From Misgurnus anguillicaudatus (Eukaryota > Chordata > Actinopteri > Cypriniformes > Cobitidae): a DNA stretch of 64,000 nucleotides. Shown here one piece after another: positions 32,592 through 45,675 of the stretch (the stretch's first letter is position 1; each line of letters starts with the position of its first letter). The notes under the pieces are model-generated. The model saw only the letters and a program-made list of their open reading frames with translations, had not been told where the DNA came from and did no database searches. Location of the stretch: the NCBI RefSeq assembly GCF_027580225.2, contig NC_073359.2, positions 15,260,001-15,324,000 on the forward strand. The letters are read 5' to 3'. The translations under genes were made by a program, and so were the position numbers.

Positions 32592-35270
32592 CCCGGGTAG
32601 ATTTTTTTGGCCAGCTCTAGCGACCAGACCGTTTGACGCAGAGACACCGTTCAAACTTTAAAATGTTCGGGCAGTACCGGTGTAAGTTGCTTGAGAAGAT
32701 GAAGTCACAGATCCATGTCGTTCGGCCACCATATTGGATAGAACACAAAACCTTTAAAAAGTTTCACAGGTCACAAATTTTGTCCAAACTTCAAGAAATT
32801 CCACGTACACGATCCTTGGACCAAGCCTCACAAAAGTTACTAGAAGGATTTTTGATTTTCGGAAGCATTTGCCCAAAACAGGTCAAAATATACCTATGGC
32901 GTAGTCCCCAAACAGGAAGTAGTTCATATCTCAGATTGTCTGTAACATATCTTTATAATTTTTTTAATATGAACTCGGAACTCCAATGTGAACATGGCCA
33001 AGATAAAAAAACATTGCAGTAACATGTCTATATTATGTTATTTTCACTTTAAAATGTCCAATAAAATCCTATGTAAAAATAAAAATGTCATATAGCTTTT
33101 ACCACTAGAGGGCAGCCCAAGCGTGTTTAATTGCCTTGCCTTCACACGTGACTAGACCGAAACTTAGTCCGTGCCTATTGAAAACTATATATACTGAGGA
33201 TTATTTGATACTAAATCCAATGGAATATTAATATTTCTCATATACATTTGTGTACAAAACTGCAAATGGATGTTATATTCTGAAGGCGTGAATCAACGCG
33301 AGCTCTCTGGAGAACGTGCAGTACAGGTAGGAATGTTTCGGGGATTCAGACGTAAAACCCTTTCTTTTATTTCAGTAATATATAACATGACAAGTTTAAT
33401 TCCGTTTTTCATCAATGTAATACATTGTAAACGTATTAGTTTGTAAAGACGTCAATTTCGCGTCCTCGCGTAGCAGTGATCGTTTGGCATCGGCTCTATA
33501 ACAGCTGCATGGTTTAAATGATTGTGAATTGACGCGAAAAAGTGTCACTTTACCTTAAATCATGCATGTTATGCCAAGTGTATTTAACGTAAACAGTCAT
33601 GACTTTGAGAAATGTATGAGACATTAAAACACAGCTTGCCACAGCTAGAAGACTGCGTATATTTACATAATCTTCAGATAAGAAAGTTATATATCATCGT
33701 ATGCTTAACTAACGGGAACACGATCGATTGCATTATGCTGTCAATCATTATGCTGTCAATCACTCAGCGAAGCATTGATATCACATGGAAAGCAAGAGGA
33801 CAGGGTCGCAATCTTGATGCGCGTGCATATGTTGTTGCATGAGATGCAGAGCGCGAGTCACCCCTTCACGTGTATTCGCGCTTTGGTCTGCCCGGCCCGC
33901 GTCAAGATGCGAAGACTGACAGTGGCGAGTTAGGAGAACACGGACTCTATGGCTGTTTTAACTTTATTTATTGTATTTCCAGCTTACAACAACTCCTCTT
34001 CCGACAGTTGTTGTCTGATATGTCGGCTCAACGATCACAATGACATTAGATGTCTTAATAAAGGAAACGATTTTTGTGAACTAGATAAAAGATCCTGGCG
34101 TTTCTCCGAAGTTCAAAGCAGACAAAGGCTCAAATATTATGCGAGTCATCGTTCTCACACAAGAATGCAATTTAAACGTGTAAGTTAATCGCCCATCGCT
34201 CATAGCCCAGCACCTGCACCACTGCATGCGTATCGCGCTGACAAACATACACGTGATTTTACTGCCCTGATGAAATCTAAAAGTATAATTTCTCTTATTA
34301 GAAGCTAGCTTAATGTTTGCCAGTTATTAAGATGGCGGTTGTAGTTTAAATTGAGGTCGTGAAATAATTAGCATTGCCAAAAAGTGCATAAAACAATGTT
34401 ATGTTCCATATTATAAACTTTTGGTTATGTGTACTTACGTGAGTAAATAAGTTAAATTCTCAATGAGTGTGATATGGCTCTTATTTACCCCTTTAATAAA
34501 GCTTACTCGGGTATCTTACAATGCACTTATGTTGTTATGCAGTTTTAAAATACAAAATACGAACGTCTGGATGTAGATAAAGCCTACTTGGTCATATTAC
34601 AATGCACAAGTTTTGTTGTATGCAGTTTGAAAATACATGTTTGTAGAAAAAGTATATTGTACAATGCACTGATTTTGTTGTTATGCAGTTTCAAAATACA
34701 ACATGAGAATGTTTAAATGTATATGTAGTCATCATCACTGATGTATCTCTGGCCCCCATGACAAACTAATTGAATAGCCCTGTCGTAGACGCTCAACACA
34801 CAATCATATTCATAAATAGTAAAGAAATGAAATGATATTAGGCTATCAGTGCTGCTGTCGCTCTTTCCTATCGCTTATTTTAAAAATGAGCTTATGATCA
34901 ATAAAATGCAGCTTACATCTGCTGCTTTTGGTGACGTGAACTGTGGCCTACATTAAGTCTCATGTTTTTAAGATTATCTTAAGTACTAAAGAAGAATTTT
35001 TGGTATATTATGTACAAAACTAGTGTGTGAAAATAGGACACTTTAAAGGGATTGTTCACCCAAAAATTAAAATTATTTAAATTACAATTCTAAAAAAATT
35101 TAATAAGAAAACACTGAACATGTGCAGCATAGCTGTTATAGTTGGTTCTAGGCTAGCTAGAGCGGGTTATCTAGGCTTGTGATCCCTGTATTTACATAAA
35201 ATGGTCTGTGCTAAACCCCGGATGTCCTTCAATGCTGGAAACACCCCTGGTTACAAGCCTGTATACATTT

Positions 35271-35303
<33 letters not shown>

Positions 35304-36346
35304 TGTGTGTGTGTGTCAGGAATGCTTTCACGTAGAGGTCGACCGATATGGCTTTTTCTCTGGCCAATGCCGATATTTAGAAATCAGGGCAGCTGATGGC
35401 CGATATGTTAGGCCGATTTTCTATATGTACATAATTATCAAAATGTTCTCATCATTAGCAGATATTTTAAATGTAAAAATGTCACTATTTAAGTCAAAGT
35501 CTTTTAAAAAAATTATGACTGGTCTTTCTGAAGAGTTTTACAACCTCCTCTGCACCATGCATTTATCAGACACAGATATTACCTGACACTCTCCTGTCAT
35601 CATCTTTGATCAGTTTTTTACCATGGCTTTTATTGCTTTGTAGGATAAAATCCTTATTTGGTAGACCTGATAAAATATTTATTCATCATAAAGTTAACAT
35701 AGTAATAAATGTCTATGTTTTTTAGTTGAGACTGTTATTTAGGGCAAATCTTTCTAAACAGATTTACATTCTCCTTTCTAAGACGCTATAAGTGACTGAT
35801 TGTGCTGACAGTGACGTCTTGTGAGTTTAGTGTTGGGACAGATCTGTTGTTTCAACCGTTCATTCAAACGAATCCGTTCAAAGGAGTCAGTTCGCGAATC
35901 GGACGCATTGTGTTGTAATCCAGGCTGAGCAGCGCAAAACTGTAAACAAAGTGTTACTGTAACAACACGAAAAACATTTCCTCGGTGGATATGATTTGGT
36001 CTTCCGACCTTTCGCCATCGAGTCAGTTTTGTTTTGAGTAATAAAAGCAGGGAGACAGTTTAAAGACAGAACTGTCTCCCTGCTCTCCAGTAACGCATAA
36101 CTTATGTTGTTATGCAGTTTTAAAATTCAAAATACGAACATGTCTGGATGTAGCATTTTTTTGTGGAGGGAGGTGCCCTTTTTTTTAGGTTAGAGCAACT
36201 GCCCCTTAAAATTCCTGTGCACGTCCCTGATGCTTAGTTACTGTTGAACGGGAACACGATTGATTGCATTATGCTGTCAATCACTGAGTGAAATATTTTT
36301 TTTTATGGTAAATTTTAGGGAAACAGTTGTTACAAGTCTGTATACA

Positions 36347-36377
<31 letters not shown>

Positions 36378-36928
36378 TTTTAAAATGTTCGGGCAGTTCC
36401 GGTGTAAGTTGCTTGAGAAGATGAAGTCACAGATCCATGTCGTTCGTCCGCCATATTGGAAACCTTAAAGTTTCACAGGTCACAAATTTTGTCCAAACTT
36501 CACGAAATTCCACGTACACGATCCTTGGACCAAGCCTCACAAAAGTTACTAGAAGGATTTTTGATTTTCGGAAGCGTTTGCCCGTCACAGGCCAAACTAA
36601 ATGTGCGTGGACGCCGCCAAAACAGGAAGTAGTTTATATCTCAGGAATGATTTCACGTATTGAAACCAAACTTTGTACATGAATTTCGGTCTCCAATGTG
36701 AGGATGCACAACATCAAAAGAACCATTTTTTTCCTAAAATTTTACTCTGCCAAACAGGAAGTAGTTTATATCTCAGGAACGCTTTTACGTATTGAAACCA
36801 AACTTTGTACATGAACTTGTGACTCCAATGTGAGGATGCACAGACTAAATCGGCGGCACCAGAGCAAGCACACTTTTGCAGTTCGTCCCGAAATGCATTT
36901 TCTAGTTATTATTATTATTATTATTATT
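32592..36928. repeat. Array unit 1
   Basis: Starts at CCCGGGTAG and ends in GAAATGCATTTTCTAGT plus an ATT tract. Landmarks in order: GTTCGGGCAGTACCGG block, a pair of long direct blocks around TCTCTGGAGAACGTGC, a GT tract (35273), the GTCGACCGATATGGC block, a second GT tract (36351) and a second copy of the GTTCGGGCAGTTCCGG block. It differs from the inner units near its left end (an extra CCCAAAACAGGTC stretch, and GTAGCAGTGATCGTTTGGC). No protein-coding gene was recognised. Confidence 0.85.
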
Positions 36929-39900
36929 CCCGGGTAGATTTTTTGTGTCAGCTCTAGCGACCAGACCGTTTGACGCAGAGACACCGTTCAAACTTTAAAA
37001 TGTTCGGGCAGTACCGGTGTAAGTTGCTTGAGAGGATGAAGTCACAGATCCATGTCGTTCGGCCGCCATATTGGAAAGAATACAAAACCTTAAAAAAGTT
37101 TCACAGGTCACAAATTTTGTCCAAACTTCATGAAATTCCACGTACGCGATCCTTGGACCGAGCCTCACAAAAGTTACTAGAAGGATTTTTGATTTTCGGA
37201 AGCGTTTGCGCGCCACAGCCCAAACTAAATGTGCGTCAACGCCGCCAAAACAGGAAGTAGTTCAAATCTCAATATGTCTGTAACATTTATTAACCAAAAA
37301 TTTTATATGAACTCTTTACTCCAATGTGAAGATGCCCAAGATAAAAAAACATTGCAGTAACATGTCTATATTATGTTATTTTCACTTTAAAATGTCCAAT
37401 TAAAACCTGTGTAAAAAATAAAAAATGTCATTAGCCTTTACCAGTAGAGGGCAGCCTTTACGTTCAAACGTGTTTTTTAGACAGAATGTAAAGATAGCGG
37501 CAGCCATCTTTAGAAGCTAAGCTAACAGGCTATTGCTCCGTGGAAAAGTTTGAATAACAATGGCGGGATGTAGTTTTAAGGTTTAAATGGCAAAATGGAA
37601 TAGAGAAGAGCTGTTGAGAGAATCGAGTGTTCCTTTAAGAGCCACAATACAGCGAAGAGCTGAGAAAGACGGAGAGCAGAGAAGCCCGGAGAAGAGGCCA
37701 CAGCCTGAGACTCTGCTGCATAGAGCCCGTGGGGCACGCAGCACCATCGGCTGGCACCCAAGCTTCGTATCGTATATGGACAGCGGAATCCTGGATACAT
37801 ATTTTTAAAATCCTAAAACTTCATCTTATTCACTATACAGTATGCGGTTTCGGACGCAAAACTGCAAATGGATTTTATATTCTGAATGCTTGAATCAACG
37901 CGAGCTCTCTGGAGAACGTGCATTTTTACATACAGGTAGGAATTATATGATTCAGACATATTTTAATCCCTTTCTTTTATTTCAGTGATATATGGCACGA
38001 CAAGTTTAATTCCCTTTTTCATCAATGTAATACATTGTAAACGTATTAGTTTGTAAAGACGTAAGTTTCGCGTCCTCGCGTAACGTTAGCAGTGATCGTT
38101 TTTCATCGGCTCTATAACAGCTGCATGGTTTAAATGATTGTGAATTGACGCGAAAAAGTGTCACTTTACCTTAAATCATGCATGTTATGCCAAGTGTATT
38201 TAAACAGTCATGCCTTTGAGAAATGTATGACACATTAAAACACAGCTTGCCACAGCTAGAAGACTGCGTATATTTACATAATCTTCAGATAAGAAAGTTA
38301 TATATCTAAATCGTATGCTTGACTAACGGGAACACGATCGATTGCATTATGCTGTCAATCATTATGCTGTCAATCACTCAGCGAAGCATTGATTTCACAT
38401 GGAAAGCAAGAGGACAGGGTCGCAATCTTGATGCGCGTGCATATGTTGCATGAGATGCAGAGCGCGAGTCACCCCTTCACGTGTATTCGCGCTTTGGTCT
38501 GCCCGCGTCAAGATGCGAAGACTGACAGTGGTGCGTTAAGAGAACACGGACTTTATGGCTGTTTTAACTTTATTTATTGTATTTCCAGCTTACAACAACT
38601 CCTCTTCCGACAGTTGTTGTCTGATATGTCGGCTCAACGATCACAATGACATTAGATGTCTTAATAAAGGAAACGATTTTTGTGAACTAGATAAAAGATC
38701 CTGGCGTTTCTCCGAAGTTCAAAGCAGACAAAGGCTCAAATATTATGCGAGTCATCGTTCTCACACAAGAATGCAATTTAAACGTGTAAGTTAATCGCCC
38801 ATCGCTCACAGCCCAGCACCTGCACCACTGCATGCGTATCGCGCTGACAAACATACACGTGATTTTACTGCCCTGATGAAATCTAAAAGTATAATTTCTC
38901 TTATTAGAAGCTAGCTTAATGTTTGCCAGTTATTAAGATGGCGGTTGTAGTTTAAATAGAGGTCGTGAAATAATTAGCATTGCCAAAAAGTGCATAAAAC
39001 AATGTTATGTTCCATATTATAAACTTTTGGTTATGTGTACTTAAGTGAGTAAATAAGTTAAATTCTCAATGAGTGTGATATGGCTCTTATTTACCCCTTT
39101 TAATGAAGAATAAAGCTTACTCGGGTATCTTACAATGCACTTATGTTGTTATGCAGTTTTAAAATACAAAATACGAACGTCTGGATGTAGATAAAGCCTA
39201 CTTGGTCATATTACAATGCACAAGTTTTGTTGTATGCAGTTTGAAAATACATGTTTGTAGAAAAAGTATATTGTACAATGCACTGATTTTGTTGTTATGC
39301 AGTTTCAAAATACAACATGAGAATGTTTAAATGTATGTGTAGTCATCATCACTGATGTATCTCTGGCCCCCATGACAAACAAATTGAATAGCCCTGCTGT
39401 AGACACTCAACACACAATCATATTCATCAATAGTAAAGAAATGAAATATTATTAGGCTATCAGTGCTGCTGTCGCTCTCTCCCATCGCTTATTTTAAAAA
39501 TGAGCTTATGAGGAATAAAATGCAGCTTACATCTGCTGCTTTTGGTGACGTGAACTCTGGCCTACATTAAGTCTCATGTTTTTAAGATTATCTTAAGTAC
39601 TAAAGAAGAATTTTTGGTATATTATGTACAAAACTAGTGTGTGAAAATAGGACACTTTAAAGGGATTGTTCACCCAAAAATTAAAATTATTTAAATTACA
39701 ATTCTAAAAAAATGTAATAAGAAAACACTGAACATGTGCAGCATAGCTGTTATAGTTGGTTCTAGGCTAGCTAGAGCGGGTTATCTAGGCTTGTGATCCC
39801 TGTATTTACATAAAATGGTCTGTGCTAAACCCCGGATGTCCTTCAATGCTGGAAACACCCCTGGTTACAAGCCTGTATACATTTCTGTGTGTGTGTGTGT

Positions 39901-40958
39901 GTGTGCGTGCGTGCGTGTTGGTGTGTGTCAGGAATGCTTTCACGTGGAGGTCGACCGATATGGCTTTTTCTCTGGCCGATGCCGATATTTAGAAATCAGG
40001 GCAGCTGATGGCCGATATGTTAGGCCGATTTTCTATATGTACATAATTATCAAAATGTTCTCATCATTAGCAGATATTTTAAATGTAAAAATGTCACTAT
40101 TTAAGTCAAAGTCTTTTAAAAAAATTATGACTGGTCTTTCTGAAGAGTTTTACAACCTCCTCTGCACCATGCATTTATCAGACACAGATATTACCTGACA
40201 CTCTTCTGTCATCATCTTTGATCAGTTTTTTACCATGGCTTTTATTGCTTTGTAGGATAAAATCCTTATTTGGTAGACCTGATAAAATATTTATTCATCA
40301 TAAAGTTAACATAGTAATAAATGTCTATGTTTTTTAGTTGAGACTGTTATTTAGGGCAAATCTTTCTAAACACATTTACATTCTCCTTTCTGAGGCGCTA
40401 TAAGTGACTGATTGTGCTGACAGTGACGTCTTGTGAGTTTAGTGTTGGGACAGATCTGTTGTTTCAACCGTTCATTCAAACGAATCCGTTCAAAGGAGTC
40501 AGTTCGCGAATCGGACGCATTGTGTTGTAATCCAGGCTGAGCAGCGCAAAACTGTAAACAAAGTGTTACTGTAACAACACGAAAAACATTTCCTCGGTGG
40601 ATATGATTTGGTCTTCCGACCTTTCGCCATCGAGTCAGTTTTGTTTTGAGTAATAAAAGCAGGGAGACAGTTTAAAGACAGAACTGTCTCCCTGTTCTCC
40701 AGTAACGCATAACTTATGTTGTTATGCAGTTTTAAAATTCAAAATACGAACATGTCTGGATGTAGCATTTTTTTGTGGAGGGAGGTGCCCTTTTTTTTAG
40801 GTTAGAGCAACTGCCCCTTAAAATTCCTGTTCACGTCCCTGATGCTTAGTTACTGTTGAACGGGAACACGATTGATTGCATTATGCTGTCAATCACTGAG
40901 TGAAATATTTTTTTTTATGGTAAATTTTAGAGAAACAGTTGTTACAAGTCTGTATACA

Positions 40959-40996
<38 letters not shown>

Positions 40997-41520
40997 TAAA
41001 ATGTTCGGGCAGTTCCGGTGTAAGTTGCTTGAGAAGATGAAGTCACAGATCCATGTCGTTCTTCCGCCATATTGGAAACCTTAAAGTTTCACAGGTCACA
41101 AATTTTGTCCAAACTTCACGAAATTCCACGTACACGATCCTTGGACCAAGCCTCACAAAAGTTACTAGAAGGATTTTTGATTTTCGGAAGCGTTTGCCCG
41201 TCACAGGCCAAACTAAATGTGCGTGGATGCCGCCAAAACAGGAAGTAGTTTATATCTCAGGAATGATTTCACGTATTGAAACCAAACTTTGTACATGAAT
41301 TTCGGTCTCCAATGTGAGGATGCACAACATCAAAAGAACAATTTTTTTCCTAAAATTTTACCCTGCCAAACAGGAAGTAGTTTATATCTCAGGAACGCTT
41401 TTACGTATTGAAACCAAACTTTGTACATGAACTTGGGACTCCAATGTGAGGATGCACAAACTAAATCGGCGGCACCAGAGCAAGCACACTTTTGCAGTTC
41501 GTCCCGAAATGCATTTTCTA
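36929..41520. repeat. Array unit 2
   Basis: Full-length copy (4,592 bp) in the same order and orientation as unit 1. It carries the inner-unit variant GTAACGTTAGCAGTGATCG and has an ATTATT tract at its left start. Short frames in it (for example at 38389 and 38555) recur in other units but have no recognisable domain. Confidence 0.85.
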
Positions 41521-44500
41521 GTGTTATTTTCACTTTAAAATGTCCAATTAAAACCTGTGTAAAAAATAAAAAATGTCATTAGCCTTTACCAGTAGAGGGC
41601 AGCCTTTACGTTCAAACGTGTTTTTTAGACAGAATGTAAAGATAGCGGCAGCCATCTTTAGAAGCTAAGCTAACAGGCTATTGCTCCGTGGAAAAGTTTG
41701 AATAACAATGGCGGGATGTAGTTTTAAGGTTTAAATGGCAAAATGGAATAGAGAAGAGCTGTTGAGAGAATCGAGTGTTCCTTTAAGAGCCATAATACAG
41801 CGAAGAGCTGAGGAAGAGAAAGCAGAGAAGCCCGGAGAAGAGGCGACAGCCTCAGACTCTGCTGCGAGCCCATGGAGGACTCGGTAACCTCGGCTGCCAC
41901 CCAAGCTTCGTATCGTATATGGACAGATTCCTAGATACATATTTTTAGAATCGTAAACTTCATCTTATTCACTATACAGTATGCGGTTTCGGACGCAAAA
42001 CTGCAAATGGATTTTATATTCTGAATGCTTGAATCAACGCGAGCTCTCTGGAGAACGTGCATTTTTACATACAGGTAGGAATTATATGATTCAGACATAT
42101 TTTAATCCCTTTCTTTTATTTCAGTGATATATGGCACGACAAGTTTAATTCCCTTTTTCATCAATGTAATACATTGTAAACGTATTAGTTTGTAAAGACG
42201 TCAGTTTCGCGTCCTCGCGTAACGTTAGCAGTGATCGTTTTTCATCGGCTCTATAACAGCTGCATGGTTTAAATGATTGTGAATTGACGCGAAAAAGTGT
42301 CACTTTACCTTAAATCATGCATGTTATGCCAAGTGTATTTAACAGTCATGACTTTGAGAAATGTATGACACATTAAAACACAGCTTGCCACAGCTAGAAG
42401 ACTGCGTATATTTACATAATCTTCAGATAAGAAAGTTATATATCTAAATCGTATGCTTGACTAACGGGAACACGATCGATTGCATTATGCTGTCAATCAT
42501 TATGCTGTCAATCACTCAGCGAAGCATTGATTTCACATGGAAAGCAAGAGGACAGGGTCGCAATCTTGATGCGCGTGCATATGTTGCATGAGATGCAGAG
42601 CGCGAGTCACCCCTTCACGTGTATTCGCGCTTTGGTCTGCCCGCGTCAAGATGCGAAGACTGACAGTGGTGCGTTAAGAGAACACGGACTCTATGGCTGT
42701 TTTAACTTTCTTTATTGTATTTCCAGCTTACAACAACTCCTCTTCCGACAGTTGTTGTCTGATATGTCGGCTCAATGATCACAATGACATTAGATGTCTT
42801 AATAAAGGAAACGATTTTTGTGAACTGGATAAAAGATCCTGGCGTTTCTCCGAAGTTCAAAGCAGACAAAGGCTCAAATATTATGCGAGTCATCGTTCTC
42901 AAACAAGAATGCAATTTAAACGAGTAAGTCAATCGCCCATCGCTCACAGCCCAGCACCTGCACCACTGCATGCGTATCGCGCTGACAAACATACACCTGA
43001 TTTTACTGCCCTGACGAAATCTAAAAGTATAATTTCTCTTATTAGAAGCTAGCCTTATGTTTGCCAGTTATTAAGATGGCGGTTGTAGTTTAAATAGAGG
43101 TCGTGAAATAATTAGCATTGCCAAAAAACTGCATAAAACAATGTTATGTTCCATATTATAAACTTTTGGTTATGTGTACTTAAGTGAGTAAATAAGTTAA
43201 ATTCTCAATGAGTGTGATATGGCTCTTATTTACCCCTTTAAATGAAGAATAAAGCTTACTCGGGTATCTTACAATGCACTTATGTTGTTATGCAGTTTTA
43301 AAATACAAAATACGAACGTCTGGATGTAGATAAAGCCTACTTGGTCATATTACAATGCACAAGTTTTGTTGTATGCAGTTTGAAAATACATGTTTGTAGA
43401 AAAAGTATATTGTACAATGCACTGATTTTGTTGTTATGCAGTTTCAAAATACAACATGAGAATGCTTAAATGTATATGTAGTCATCATCACTGATGTATC
43501 TCTGGCCCCCATGACAAACTAATTGAATAGCCCTGTCGTAGACGCTCAACACACAATCATATTCATAAATAGTAAAGAAATGAAATGATATTAGGCTATC
43601 AGTGCTGCTGTCGCTCTTTCCTATCGCTTATTTTAAAAATGAGCTTATGATCAATAAAATGCAGCTTACATCTGCTGCTTTTGGTGACGTGAACTCTGGC
43701 CTACATTAAGTCTCATGTTTTTAAGATTATCTTAAGTACTAAAGAAGATTTTTGGTATATTATGTACAAAACTAGTGTGTGAAAATAGGACACTTTAAAG
43801 GGATTGTTCACCCAAAAATTAAAATTATTTAAATTACAATTCTAAAAAAATTTAATAAGAAAACACTGAACATGTGCAGCATAGCTGTTATAGTTGGTTC
43901 TAGGCTAGCTAGAGCGGGTTATCTAGGCTTGTGATCCCTGTATTTACATAAAATGGTCTGTGCTAAACCCCGGATGTCCTTCAATGCTGGAAACACCCCT
44001 GGTTACAAGCCTGTATACATTTCTGTGTGTGTGTGTGCGTGTGTGCGTGCGTGTGTGTGTGTGTGTCAGGAATGCTTTCACGTAGAGGTCGACCGATATG
44101 GCTTTTTCTCTGGCCAATGCCGATATTTAGAAATCAGGGCAGCTGATGGCCGATATGTTAGGCCGATTTTCTATATGTACATAATTATCAAAATGTTCTC
44201 ATCATTAGCAGATATTTTAAATGTAAAAATGTCACTATTTAAGTCAAAGTCTTTAAAAAAAATTATGACTGGTCTTTCTGAAGAGTTTTACAACCTCCTC
44301 TGCACCATGCATTTATCAGACACAGATATTACCTGACACTCTTCTGTCATCATCTTTGATCAGTTTTGTAGGATAAAATCCTTATTTGGTAGACCTGATA
44401 AAATATTTATTCATCATAAAGTTAACATAGTAATAAATGTCTATGTTTTTTAGTTGAGACTGTTATTTAGGGCAAATCTTTCTAAACAGATTTACATTCT

Positions 44501-45074
44501 CCTTTCTGAGGCGCTATAAGTGACTGATTGTGCTGACAGTGACGTCTTGTGAGTTTAGTGTTGGGACAGATCTGTTGTTTCAACCGTTCATTCAAACGAA
44601 TCCGTTCAAAGGAGTCAGTTCGCGAATCGGACGCATTGTGTTGTAATCCAGGCTGAGCAGCGCAAAACTGTAAACAAAGTGTTACTGTAACAACACGAAA
44701 AACATTTCCTCGGTGGATATGATTTGGTCTTCCGACCTTTCGCCATCGAGTCAGTTTTGTTTTGAGTAATAAAAGCAGGGAGACAGTTTAAAGACAGAAC
44801 TGTCTCCCTGCTCTCCAGTAACGCATAACTTATGTTGTTATGCAGTTTTAAAATTCAAAATACGAACATGTCTGGATGTAGCATTTTTTTGTGGAGGGAG
44901 GTGCCCTTTTTTTTAGGTTAGAGCAACTGCCCCTTAAAATTCCTGTGCACGTCCCTGATGCTTAGTTACTGTTGAACGGGAACACGATTGATTGCATTAT
45001 GCTGTCAATCACTGAGTGAAATATTTTTTTTTATGGTAAATTTTAGAGAAACAGTTGTTACAAGTCTGTATACA

Positions 45075-45136
<62 letters not shown>

Positions 45137-45675
45137 TAAAATGTTCGGGCAGTTCCGGTGTAAGTTGCTTGAGAAGATGAAGTCACAGATCCATGTCGTT
45201 CGTCCGCCATATTGGAAACCTTAAAGTTTCACAGGTCACAAATTTTGTCCAAACTTCACGAAATTCCACGTACACGATCCTTGGACCAAGCCTCACAAAA
45301 GTTACTAGAAGGATTTTTGATTTTCGGAAGCGTTTGCCCGTCACAGGCCAAACTAAATGTGCGTGGACGCCGCCAAAACAGGAAGTAGTTTATATCTCAG
45401 GAATGATTTCACGTATTGAAACCAAACTTTGTACATGAATTTCGGTCTCCAATGTGAGGATGCACAACATCAAAAGAACAATTTTTTTTCTAAAATTTTA
45501 CGCTGCCAAACAGGAAGTAGTTTATATCTCAGGAACGCTTTTACGTATTGAAACCAAACTTTGTACATGAACTTGGGACTCCAATGTGAGGATGCACAAA
45601 CTAAATCGGCGGCACCAGAGCAAGCACACTTTTGCAGTTCGTCCCGAAATGCATTTTCTAGTTCTTATTATTATT
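41521..45675. repeat. Array unit 3, left ~450 bp deleted
   Basis: Joins unit 2 directly at CTAGT|GTTATTTTCACTTTAAAAT, so the stretch corresponding to about 36910-37376 is missing. It shares derived bases with unit 4, such as CGAGTAAGTCAATCG and CACCTGATTTTACTGCCC. Its second GT tract is 55 bases. Confidence 0.85.
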
